Source: a virus. From it: DNA of 52,522 nt. Position 1 is the stretch's first letter. Every line of letters begins with the position of its first letter. The notes beneath the pieces were generated by a model. The model saw nothing but the letters and a program-made list of their open reading frames with translations, searched no databases and was not told the DNA's origin. The DNA lies in the IMG/VR virus record IMGVR_UViG_3300037150_000196, positions 1 to 52,522 of that record; one strand, 5' to 3'. Positions 29,834 to 37,488 of this stretch are shown here, one piece after another. The position numbers and the translations under genes are program-made.

Positions 29834-30050
29834 ATTGTTTTAACCCACTAGTATTCCGGCCCTTACCAAGACCACGTTTTAAGCGATTCAATTTATTAAG
29901 TCTATTTTTATAGGTAGTTCGGCAACTTTCTTTTTGGCAGAGTTTTGATTGCCAACTCATAGCACGAAATTCCTGGTTACAAACGATACACCGCCTTATT
30001 TCTATACTCCTACGGAAACCAAACCAGTTGGTTACGCTCATAAGAACCAC
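29808..30050 (-). CDS. Small zinc-binding protein
   Basis: 80 aa (or from Met4) with CIVCNQEF, CQKESC spaced like a Zn motif, then a basic tail (NRLNKLNRLKRGLGKG). It overlaps both HNH genes. Likely DNA-binding accessory of the cluster. Confidence 0.6.
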   Translation of the reverse strand: MVLMSVTNWFGFRRSIEIRRCIVCNQEFRAMSWQSKLCQKESCRTTYKNRLNKLNRLKRGLGKGRNTSGLKQYDNKAKSN

Positions 30051-30421
30051 CTATCCTTTACGTAACATTCGTGAGAACAATATTTACTGTCCTTGGTTAC
30101 TTGCGAATTACGAACCTTTCTTGGGGAGCCACACACCTTACATAAAATTTCAGTTGAGCCGCCCACCCTCTTTAGATTATTCATTCTTCCATCTTTAGTC
30201 ATATGACATTTACGGCAGAGCCATTCCCAATTTTCAAAATTCCTATCATATATCCCTTTATTGGCAAGGTCTAAGGGTGGAACTATACCACAACATTCAC
30301 ATAGATCAGGTTTTTTTAGATACCTAGTAACCCAAACGTGTAAACCAGCTTTTTTAACTAATTCACCCTTCCAGTTAGGATTATTACTCCCTAGGACCGA
30401 ACTAACTTTTTCTTTATTCAT
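30038..30421 (-). CDS. HNH-like endonuclease with C-terminal zinc finger
   Basis: 127 aa. CECCGI, LDLANKGIYDRN, WEWLCRKCHMTKD form the HNH-like core seen in phage nucleases. The C-terminus has CKVCGSPRKVR...YCSHECY, a second zinc site. No SD; a TATAGT box lies where a leaderless start would need it. Confidence 0.75.
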   Translation of the reverse strand: MNKEKVSSVLGSNNPNWKGELVKKAGLHVWVTRYLKKPDLCECCGIVPPLDLANKGIYDRNFENWEWLCRKCHMTKDGRMNNLKRVGGSTEILCKVCGSPRKVRNSQVTKDSKYCSHECYVKDRWFL

Positions 30422-30730
30422 AGTACTATACTATAACACTACTATACATAAAACCAGTTTGCTATGCTCGTAAACATAATATAACACAAAACACCGCCGG
30501 CGACGCAGCGATGTTTTAAGTTATGTTCAGATCTCGACCTGACCACATATTTATTATGCTCAGTAAGGGGGCATGACTGTCAATACCCGACAACCCTGCC
30601 CCCCCACGGAATTTTAAACCGAGCAGATGATCCAGTCAGTTGACCCGTCGCAGCATCTCCAGCCGAGGCATCTGTTGACAATTTTTGGTGAGGTGAATAC
30701 ATTATGTATTCTTTTTAAAAATAGCACAAC
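30422..30730. other. Gene-free region with hairpins
   Basis: No ORF seen. It holds AAAACA.../...TGTTTT hairpin (30488-30517), GGGGGCA/TGCCCCC, TCAG/CTGA, CAGATG/CATCTG pairs, and a forward TTGACA-N17-TACATT near 30672. Fifteen bases (30618-30632) match 20729-20743 on the other strand at 14 of 15 places. Candidate RNA, origin or packaging site. Confidence 0.45.
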
Positions 30731-30771
30731 AAAAAGACCGAACGCGCGAGGAGGGGGTCGGCGTCCGGTCT
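30729..30771 (-). terminator. Terminator of the late/lysis operon
   Basis: Reverse strand AGACCG...ACGC paired with GCGT...CGGTCT (10 of 11 pairs, 30735-30771), followed by TTTTTGTTG. It lies 25 bp after the stop of the last gene of the cassette. Confidence 0.8.
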
Positions 30772-30795
30772 CTAAGTCTAGCGTATAGCTATTTT

Positions 30796-31104
30796 TTACT
30801 GAGCAACAGTAGGGTCAACAGGTGCGTCTTCTGCGGCTGGTGCCTCAGGAGCAACTTCAGGAGTTGCTTCTGCTACTGGCTCGGCCACAACTTCGTTAAC
30901 CGGAGCTGTTTCAACAACAGGAACCACTGGAGTAGCTGGTTCTACTTTGGCTGGAAACTGATCAATATTACTTTTAAACTTATTCATAAGATCAGCTATT
31001 TTTGTAACCATAGTACCTGGAAACTGAGCGTTCTCTAATAGACCCAATACGTACTCCCAATCTTCTTTTACTAAACCGGCGATATCATTAATTTCGTCTT
31101 GCAT
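30796..31104 (-). CDS. 102-aa protein with Pro/Ala/Glu-rich tail
   Basis: MQDEINDIAGLVKEDWEYVLG... helical half, then a low-complexity APE/VAEP half. Likely a small virion or lysis accessory protein. Last gene before the terminator. Start has AAGGAAT. Confidence 0.6.
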   Translation of the reverse strand: MQDEINDIAGLVKEDWEYVLGLLENAQFPGTMVTKIADLMNKFKSNIDQFPAKVEPATPVVPVVETAPVNEVVAEPVAEATPEVAPEAPAAEDAPVDPTVAQ

Positions 31105-31130
31105 ATTTAATTCCTTACTAGATTATTAAT

Positions 31131-31289
31131 TTATAATAATGACGCTGCGAATCCAAAGGCAATACCCCAAAGACCAAATGTCTGAGCACTTATACTGCTT
31201 GTAAAGACCGTACCACTTATAAGAGCCGCTATAACTAACAAGATCACAGCTACAACCAAAAACAATTTATTTAACCATGGATAATTCAT
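31131..31289 (-). CDS. Small two-helix membrane protein (holin-type)
   Basis: 52 aa, MNYPWLNKLFLVVAVILLVIA... with two hydrophobic helices. AAGGAGAAAT upstream. Next to the holin-like gene, so a lysis partner is plausible. Confidence 0.65.
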   Translation of the reverse strand: MNYPWLNKLFLVVAVILLVIAALISGTVFTSSISAQTFGLWGIAFGFAASLL

Positions 31290-31304
31290 ATTTCTCCTTA
31301 TCTA

Positions 31305-31487
31305 TTAACCTAATATTTGATAACTTTTTGCAATACCACTACGCAGAGCTGATGCCATACCAGAACCTAAGACCATCGGAATCGCTTGACTCCAACCCAT
31401 ATGACCAGTAAAAGCTGCTGACAGAGCATAAATAACCGTAACAATCGCCAAGATATGCGTCTTATAACCTCTTAATTCGTTCCACAT
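31305..31487 (-). CDS. Holin-like protein, second cassette
   Basis: 60 aa. GYKTHILAIVTVIYAL and a late SALRSGIAKSYQIL parallel the forward-strand holin (26959). Two membrane helices. Follows the peptidase gene after 20 bp. Confidence 0.7.
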   Translation of the reverse strand: MWNELRGYKTHILAIVTVIYALSAAFTGHMGWSQAIPMVLGSGMASALRSGIAKSYQILG

Positions 31488-31506
31488 TTTTATTGTTCCT
31501 TTCTAT

Positions 31507-32145
31507 TTAATAATGTAAATTTCCACTGAACACAAAGTGACCAAGCGAGCTTTTAACCCAGTTAGAGTTTCCACCTACATTTGAACCCTGTACAATCGCA
31601 ACACCCGTAAACGTATTACCTGGTTGTATAACGCTAGTAATCTGAGCAGATATTGACGGAGCAGTTCTGACGTTACTAGTTCTAAGAACTGTGACGTTAA
31701 AATTAACTGGAGCTGGTTGTGGAGTTGGTGCAGGTTGAGGAGCAGGAGCTGGTGCTACAAGCGGAGCTATACCAATATTATGAACTGTGCCGTCCGCTAC
31801 CCAACCGGCCGGAGCGTGTTCAAGACCAAACCATGGATCAGAAGTAACTCCGTTATGTTCAAGTACCCAGTGCTTAAAACCAGACCAGTTACCCTCTGCT
31901 AAAGTATACCCAGAACCATTCATATTTATCTGTGAGTAAATTTTTGGTAGAACTCCCCAGACTAATTCACTATTCTCAAATCCACCATTGGCGTTCATTT
32001 TGCCTATGAAGTCCTGTGGAGTTACATTATAACCAGCAAGATTCAAAGCATTCACACATGAGATTGCGAGACAACCTTCTTTTGCTACACTTAATCCTCC
32101 GTTACCTAATGTCAAATCTGGAAAATCTGTCTGTTTAAATATCAT
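31507..32145 (-). CDS. Cysteine-peptidase (C39-like) wall enzyme with SH3b domain
   Basis: 212 aa. Residues 1-125 look like a papain-fold C39-type peptidase: EGCLAISCVNALNLAGY (catalytic Cys near 24) with a late HNIGIAPL. A Pro/Ala linker (about 130-147) joins an SH3b wall-binding domain (LRTSNVRTAPSISAQI...). A likely second endolysin or virion lysin, cutting peptide cross-bridges. AAAGGAGG precedes ATG. Confidence 0.7.
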   Translation of the reverse strand: MIFKQTDFPDLTLGNGGLSVAKEGCLAISCVNALNLAGYNVTPQDFIGKMNANGGFENSELVWGVLPKIYSQINMNGSGYTLAEGNWSGFKHWVLEHNGVTSDPWFGLEHAPAGWVADGTVHNIGIAPLVAPAPAPQPAPTPQPAPVNFNVTVLRTSNVRTAPSISAQITSVIQPGNTFTGVAIVQGSNVGGNSNWVKSSLGHFVFSGNLHY

Positions 32146-32169
32146 ATAACCTCCTTTATTAATTTAATC

Positions 32170-32262
32170 TTATGCCCAAACTAATCGAAGTGTCAAATAA
32201 AAACTTGTTAAAACAAGAATTCCCACAACAGTCCAGAGTATTATCCACTCCCAGTCTGGCAT
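32170..32262 (-). CDS. 30-aa single-pass membrane peptide
   Basis: MPDWEWIILWTVVGILVLTSF... in TAATG overlap with the upstream stop. One membrane helix. Possibly holin accessory. Confidence 0.5.
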   Translation of the reverse strand: MPDWEWIILWTVVGILVLTSFYLTLRLVWA

Positions 32263-32795
32263 TAAATTGGCTTAAGTTTATCATTAAGAACTGGCGCACC
32301 ACGCTGGATTGAGTCATGTATCTCGTTTACTTTTTTTAGAACTTCACCGTGATGATCATTTTCACTAAAACCATCTTTTAGTAAGCTAAAAACCATATCA
32401 AAGTTATTAGTATCTTGAGCATAATGATCAGAAAAGTTTTTGCGCAATTCAACAAGTTCTTTCCGTGAATTAGATAGCTCTTGGAGAATGTTTGTAATGT
32501 TTTTATTGAAATCTGGATCACGGAGAGCTAGTGTCTCTTGGAGAATTTGAACTTTACCTATCTGCTGATTTAATTGAGCAGTAGTAGCGTCGTATTTTTT
32601 AGCCAAACCTTCTTGGGTTTGCTTCATATAATCAATATCCCTACGTTGAGAATCTACTAATGCCGACAAAGTATCTACTGTCTCTTTTTTAGCATCTGAA
32701 TTACCTCTTGAGCCATATGCCCAGAAGAACGTATAAACGATTGCACCACCAGCCACTAAAGCTGCAGGGATTTGCCAGTAGAGATTAACGTCCAT
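32262..32795 (-). CDS. Membrane-anchored coiled-coil protein
   Basis: 177 aa: one membrane helix (about 6-26), then a long heptad region (KKYDATTAQLNQQIGKVQILQ). Spanin- or lysis-accessory-like, or a membrane anchor for a tail protein. Sits between fibre and lysis genes. Confidence 0.65.
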   Translation of the reverse strand: MDVNLYWQIPAALVAGGAIVYTFFWAYGSRGNSDAKKETVDTLSALVDSQRRDIDYMKQTQEGLAKKYDATTAQLNQQIGKVQILQETLALRDPDFNKNITNILQELSNSRKELVELRKNFSDHYAQDTNNFDMVFSLLKDGFSENDHHGEVLKKVNEIHDSIQRGAPVLNDKLKPI

Positions 32796-32852
32796 TCTTA
32801 TAATCTTTATTTATTGAACTGTCACCGTAATCATATGAACCTAAGCCTGCCA

Positions 32853-33752
32853 TTACCAACCTATTGCTATCCACAGAATATCAATGTCTCCTGTATTAAC
32901 CGACGTACCGTCAGGCGTATTCCAGGCCCATATTGTAGCAAAAGATGCGTTCGTATAAGTATTACTGTCATCTATTACCTGAAGGCCTATTGTGGTATTA
33001 CTTGGACCAGCTATAACAGGGAGGAAACACAGTAGCCCATTAGGAAATGAGTTAGGAAAATTTATTGTAGCGTTACCATGAGAGTTAGTGGTCACTGTAG
33101 TCTTGCCTGCCTGCATAAGAAAGTTACTAGAACCTACCGCTGGGGGATTACCACCACCTGTGCTAGCTGCTGCCCCAAATAAATTAAACGGTACTGTGCC
33201 AGCCGCTAATGAAGAACCATTGACGGTTAACTTTGGTCTTACGTCAGTAATATTTGCGGTAATAATAGAACTAAATCCATTGGCCACAGCGATATTGGCC
33301 AAGACTATAAAAGGATTTGAAGCCCCGATATAAGACTCAATTGCGGCGTTGTTGGGCGCAACTGGTGAACCTGAAGGTGTACCAGCTACAACATCTATTA
33401 AAAATGCTCCAGGGTTATCGTTGGAACTTGAAGACACAACACTCAAATTAACATAAGCAACAATTACATCTATACGAGCCGAGCCTGAAGTATTGTTGGC
33501 TATAGTGATATTTCCAGTTGTTGGTAGCCAACACTCATAAGAATAGGTTGAAGCAGATGGAGAGAGGGAGCCAATAATACAGTTACCAACCGCTACAGCG
33601 ACGGTTTTATTGGGAGTTCCTTGGGCGGTGACTAAGAGATCACCCGAGGCAATTACGCCATTATAACCAAGAAAAGCACTGAGAGTTTGGGTTAAACCTT
33701 GTTCAGAGGTCTTGCCTCCGTTTCTGTTTGCCAACTGGCCGCTTAAACTCAT
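32853..33752 (-). CDS. Tail fibre/baseplate-type protein
   Basis: 299 aa, Ser/Thr/Asn-rich and strand-rich. The N-terminus (GYNGVIASGDLLVTAQGTPN, KTVAVAVGNCIIGSLS) resembles the attachment domain of phage fibre proteins. Late TACGCT-type promoter with 3-nt predicted leader. May bind host or other fibres. Confidence 0.7.
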   Translation of the reverse strand: MSLSGQLANRNGGKTSEQGLTQTLSAFLGYNGVIASGDLLVTAQGTPNKTVAVAVGNCIIGSLSPSASTYSYECWLPTTGNITIANNTSGSARIDVIVAYVNLSVVSSSSNDNPGAFLIDVVAGTPSGSPVAPNNAAIESYIGASNPFIVLANIAVANGFSSIITANITDVRPKLTVNGSSLAAGTVPFNLFGAAASTGGGNPPAVGSSNFLMQAGKTTVTTNSHGNATINFPNSFPNGLLCFLPVIAGPSNTTIGLQVIDDSNTYTNASFATIWAWNTPDGTSVNTGDIDILWIAIGW

Positions 33753-33761
33753 ATTACTTAA

Positions 33762-33790
33762 AGCGTAAAGCTAATAATTTAATTGGTCAA
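33762..33790 (-). promoter_or_regulatory. Late TACGCT-type promoter
   Basis: TTGACC (33790-33785), 17-nt gap, TACGCT (33767-33762), then TTAAGTAATATG. Predicted start 3 nt before ATG 33752. Confidence 0.55.
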
Positions 33791-33867
33791 GACATTAGTA
33801 TGGTAACTATACCCTCATAACATGCTATATGGTATAAGGGAAAAGTGATAGGGCGGCGTTCTTACAC

Positions 33868-33896
33868 TTGTGCCAATATCAAAAAACTAGTACGCT
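33868..33896 (+). promoter_or_regulatory. TACGCT-type promoter on the forward strand
   Basis: TTGTGC (33868-33873), 17-nt gap, TACGCT (33891-33896), and 6 nt to ATG 33903, giving a fully leaderless start. The -35 box is weak, but spacing and -10 equal the reverse-strand family. Confidence 0.45.
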
Positions 33897-33902
33897 TGTG
33901 TT

Positions 33903-34037
33903 ATGAGTGATCAAATGTACAATCTTCCGCTTGAGAGGGATACGGAAACCTTGATAGATAGGACACTGGAAAATCTTGGCTGGGTTGACGATCCAAAAAG
34001 CCAAGATAGGAATGTATACAAACAACATACCGTTTAA
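33903..34037 (+). CDS. 44-aa protein, HsdR/methylase-N-terminus-like
   Basis: MSDQMYNLPLERDTETLIDRT then LENLGWVDDPKSQDRNVYKQ resembles the first residues of type I restriction R subunits or N6-methylase fusions. Only this piece exists, so a truncated capture or a small decoy is possible. Lone forward gene among late reverse genes. Confidence 0.4.
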   Translation: MSDQMYNLPLERDTETLIDRTLENLGWVDDPKSQDRNVYKQHTV

Positions 34038-34048
34038 AGTTTTACGTG

Positions 34049-34702
34049 TCAAGGTGTTAGTAATTTTTCCCAAGCTCCAAAATTATCACTAGAACTATCC
34101 TCTAGGTTGGCATCTAATATCCTAACTGGATATCCCTCATAGGTAGTGGGGTCGGGTGAATAAGAACTACAGTAAGCCAGGGGGCCTAAATAGTTGACAC
34201 TATAGACTACACACTGTGGGGTAATACCCCCTACTGGGTCTACATTACACATATCGCCTGGATCGCAGACATCTACCATCTGTTGGGAACCACCATTAGC
34301 ATAAGATACACCAGAATTTTGATCACACGAACTAGGATCAGTAGAAACGCCATCAACACAAGCAGATCCGTCCATAGTCGTACTCGTTGGCTGAACTGTC
34401 GGAGTTACTGCTACAGTTTTTGGCTCTATAACAGAAGTTGGGGTAAGAACTTTAGGAGCTACAACTGAAGTAGAACTAGCTGGTTTGGTTGCTACTGGGG
34501 CTGTTACGGTTGGGGTAGACTTTACGGGCGTGGTGGCTACCGTTGGAGTAGTAGATGTAGGCTTAACGACTTCGGTAATAGGTTTTTGATTACTTAAAAC
34601 GTCAACTCGTTTATTCAAGTGGTACAAAGAATAACCCCCCAAAGAGGCGGCACTAACAGAGGCTACTATTCCAGCACTTATTAATAATACCTTTAGATTC
34701 AT
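34049..34702 (-). CDS. Membrane-anchored or secreted Cys-rich protein
   Basis: 217 aa: N-terminal hydrophobic anchor (about 4-27), a Thr/Pro/Val-rich linker to about 108, and a Cys-rich C-terminus (eight cysteines, CDPGDMCNV, CVVYSV). No family recognised. Surface-exposed role on virion or host envelope likely. Confidence 0.65.
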   Translation of the reverse strand: MNLKVLLISAGIVASVSAASLGGYSLYHLNKRVDVLSNQKPITEVVKPTSTTPTVATTPVKSTPTVTAPVATKPASSTSVVAPKVLTPTSVIEPKTVAVTPTVQPTSTTMDGSACVDGVSTDPSSCDQNSGVSYANGGSQQMVDVCDPGDMCNVDPVGGITPQCVVYSVNYLGPLAYCSSYSPDPTTYEGYPVRILDANLEDSSSDNFGAWEKLLTP

Positions 34703-34709
34703 AAAGTTA

Positions 34710-34737
34710 ATAATAACCTTTTTAGCAAGTTTGTAAA
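34710..34737 (-). promoter_or_regulatory. Promoter of the Cys-rich surface protein
   Basis: TTTACA (34737-34732), 16-nt gap, TATTAT (34715-34710). Predicted start 1 nt before ATG 34702. Confidence 0.5.
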
Positions 34738-34744
34738 TAGGTGT

Positions 34745-35011
34745 TTATATAACTGGTTCGACAATACTACTTGTGCCGGTAACTGTTTCGGTATCGGTAA
34801 CTACTGGCTCTATGGTTTGGGTTCCGTCTTCACTGGTTATTACTTGATAGTTTTGTGGATTATTTAAGCAGTCGTTAAACTGATCAGTGGTCATATAACT
34901 AACGTCTATCGTACTTATTAACTTATTATCTGGGCTGCCATTAAAGGGAATACCAATACCATTAGCAAAAATAATACTCTGATCCTGGTAAACTAAAGCT
35001 TCACGTTTCAT
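34745..35011 (-). CDS. 88-aa protein, tail-region, unknown
   Basis: MKREALVYQDQSIIFANGIGI... small beta-like protein with a Thr/Val/Glu-rich tail, adjoining the next gene. Possibly a minor tail protein. Confidence 0.65.
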   Translation of the reverse strand: MKREALVYQDQSIIFANGIGIPFNGSPDNKLISTIDVSYMTTDQFNDCLNNPQNYQVITSEDGTQTIEPVVTDTETVTGTSSIVEPVI

Positions 35012-35497
35012 TTAACTTTGTGCGGAGTCTGGTGGCGCTCCGATATATCTAAACCTTAATCTTATTATAACGCCTATGGAACTACCACTGTTATTAGTGA
35101 TTGTCATTACATAGGCGTTCTTAGTATAAAAAGTATTAGACCCATAGGGCAATACCTGAGTAAAATCATAGCTATATCCAGAGACTATCGGTACTAACCC
35201 CATATCCAAACCTCCAAATCCCTGAAAGTAATCATTAGCACTTGAAACTGAGCCATTATAAACAGACCACTCACACATGGATAGAAGATCCCAATCACCA
35301 CTTGGGTTTAAATAAACAAGTGGATCAAAATACCATGTAATACCATTATTGATAGTTATTAAACTCGTAACGTATTCACTGCTACCCTGGACAGTAGTTA
35401 CTTGAACTGCTTTCAATTGTTTTAAATCCTTCTGCATATCTAAAATCTGCTGCTGTAGGTAATTATTGGGTCCTTTTTTAATGACGTTCTTACTCAT
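35012..35497 (-). CDS. 161-aa tail-region protein, unknown
   Basis: Short N-terminal helix, then a strand-rich domain (SSEYVTSLITINNGITWYFD). Starts in the stop of the hub-like gene. Probably a minor tail or fibre-base protein. Confidence 0.65.
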   Translation of the reverse strand: MSKNVIKKGPNNYLQQQILDMQKDLKQLKAVQVTTVQGSSEYVTSLITINNGITWYFDPLVYLNPSGDWDLLSMCEWSVYNGSVSSANDYFQGFGGLDMGLVPIVSGYSYDFTQVLPYGSNTFYTKNAYVMTITNNSGSSIGVIIRLRFRYIGAPPDSAQS

Positions 35498-36630
35498 TAT
35501 CCTGCTAAAGTTAAACTTAATTGCTCGGTATTACTATCATCAACTGTCCAGGTATATGATTCGACTCGGTAGTTGTTCCCATCTAAGTCCTCAAAACTAT
35601 CCTGATTGGCTGCAACTCTAAAGACCAACTGATCTCCGATATTTATTTGAGTTATGTCTGGGCCAATTACACCGTCTAAAACTAATTCGGGAACTATAAT
35701 AACAGAAGATAAGGCGGTTGCATCGGCTGTTGCTTGAGATTGGAGCATATCTTGATTAGTTATATCACTATAACTATTAACCGTTGTCTGAAGTCCTAGG
35801 TCGCTCTGCTGAGAGGCTGTATTGGTTCCAGTGGCTTCCAACGTACCAGAACCTTGTCCAATAACATTATTTGCCAGATTGGTTCCATCATCTGTTACGG
35901 TAAGTTGAATCGGTGTACCAGGAATCATAATTGGTATATCTGGTCGGGTCGTTCCGATACCAGGATAGTAAATATTAAGAATCTTGTCCCAAGTAATCTC
36001 CATATCAAAACTACCCTCCATCTCCGTCAACTCCGTAAGGGCGTCCTTAATACACTTGAACTGAAGATAGGTACAGGTTTGATCATTACTTGTCTGAACC
36101 GTTCCTACGGTAATATTGGTAATTGCTGGTTGGGCGTATTGGGCGGCTTGAGCGTTGGCTAAAAGAGCTAGAGCGATCTGTCCACCGTCAGTAGTACCAG
36201 CACTATAATCCAAAGCTGAGTTAATGGTAATCTGATTAGGCGCAGCGTTATAGTAGTATCTTGCCAGTAAACCAAGCCAACCTAAAGCGACAATCACCAC
36301 CGTTCTGTTGCCGTCCTCTAAACCTCTTTGTAATGACTGAATTTGACCAGCTCCAATACAGGCAAACTCACCAGTGACTTTACTGATTTTATAAATCCTT
36401 AATTCATTAACTCTGACGTTAACTAGATTCCTAATATTAGTTCCTAACGTAACGGCCAATTCGTGCATCTTATCTAAACTACACTGAACCTGTAATTGAT
36501 CGGCGTCGTTTCTAGTTTTGATAATTTGTTTTGCTAAGTCCAAGCCGGTTAAATCAACAACCAAGTTACCGGACGGATCGTATATTTGAACCTTATAAAT
36601 AGATTGGTTGTTCATTAAATACCTGCCCAA
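35497..36630 (-). CDS. Tail hub / tail-associated protein (Gp37-like)
   Basis: 377 aa. The start (YKVQIYDPSGNLVVDLTGLD, RNDADQLQVQCSL) resembles the gp27/Gp37-type hub domain of siphoviral baseplates. Overlaps the distal-tail gene by 16 bp. Fits the distal-tail then hub order. Confidence 0.7.
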   Translation of the reverse strand: MGRYLMNNQSIYKVQIYDPSGNLVVDLTGLDLAKQIIKTRNDADQLQVQCSLDKMHELAVTLGTNIRNLVNVRVNELRIYKISKVTGEFACIGAGQIQSLQRGLEDGNRTVVIVALGWLGLLARYYYNAAPNQITINSALDYSAGTTDGGQIALALLANAQAAQYAQPAITNITVGTVQTSNDQTCTYLQFKCIKDALTELTEMEGSFDMEITWDKILNIYYPGIGTTRPDIPIMIPGTPIQLTVTDDGTNLANNVIGQGSGTLEATGTNTASQQSDLGLQTTVNSYSDITNQDMLQSQATADATALSSVIIVPELVLDGVIGPDITQINIGDQLVFRVAANQDSFEDLDGNNYRVESYTWTVDDSNTEQLSLTLAG

Positions 36631-37484
36631 GTATTATAGTACGTTAGAACACACTTGGCGTCATCTCCACCACCACCCGACGTATAAGAGATTGTATTGT
36701 TACCCGGTTGTATACCCCACCAACTCGAACCATCTTGAACGTATAAAAGAGCTGAAACACCGTTAAGTAGAACTGTTTTATTCTGTGGATCAATTACCAA
36801 AGTATCCGTCGAGATCATGGTCAAATTAAAGGAAATATACTGACTCGTTGTCTGATTAACTATAAGAGGATTGGTCGCTATTCCTGTAATGGTGATAATG
36901 GGGTAGGCGGTGACGTTTCCGGCGTTATTAGCTGTCCCGACATTTCCTGTTCCAGCCGCAAAGACAATTGGAACGTCGACTGGCAGGATAAACCCACCAC
37001 CTGTTGCTAACTGAAGCGTTAAAGACTGCTGATTGTTATAATCAAAGAACCAATCATTACAGATAATATCGAGAGAGAATGGTGCGTTAGTTAAAAATTG
37101 ATCGGGTAATAGAATGTTAGTAATTTGCCCAGTAACCGCATAAGTATTACCATCGTCAGTCGTGAACAAACAAGTCTTTTGTTGAAGCACCCCACTATTG
37201 TTGCGAGTTGCTTGTTGGAGACTGGATATATTCTGACGCATTGTAGTATAGTCATCTACACCTGCCGTGGCGGCGACAATCCCGTCTAAGTGAATCGTCC
37301 GTTGTCCTTGGAAAATATTAGCAATAAATACCCCGTCTTCACCGGCACGATTAAACTGTGTAACACGTTGGGGAACTTCGGCAATACCAGGAATGGGCGT
37401 GTAGACGTAATAGTGACACGTTGAGTCGGTTACATCGTGAATTTTTAGGTTAGAACCTGTTGAGTCTAGTATTATTGTTTTCAT
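36615..37484 (-). CDS. Distal tail protein (Dit)-like
   Basis: 289 aa. An N-terminal beta domain with VPQRVTQFNRAGEDG and TIHLDG, and middle LDIICNDWFFDY, fits Dit proteins that cap the tail tube and hold the hub. Follows the tape measure gene directly, as Dit genes do. Confidence 0.75.
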   Translation of the reverse strand: MKTIILDSTGSNLKIHDVTDSTCHYYVYTPIPGIAEVPQRVTQFNRAGEDGVFIANIFQGQRTIHLDGIVAATAGVDDYTTMRQNISSLQQATRNNSGVLQQKTCLFTTDDGNTYAVTGQITNILLPDQFLTNAPFSLDIICNDWFFDYNNQQSLTLQLATGGGFILPVDVPIVFAAGTGNVGTANNAGNVTAYPIITITGIATNPLIVNQTTSQYISFNLTMISTDTLVIDPQNKTVLLNGVSALLYVQDGSSWWGIQPGNNTISYTSGGGGDDAKCVLTYYNTWAGI

Positions 37485-37488
37485 CTAA

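Noticed and set aside
33879-34073. 64-aa reverse frame overlapping the small forward gene
   Set aside because: It is the codon-aligned antisense of 33903-34037 and lacks an SD or promoter at its start.
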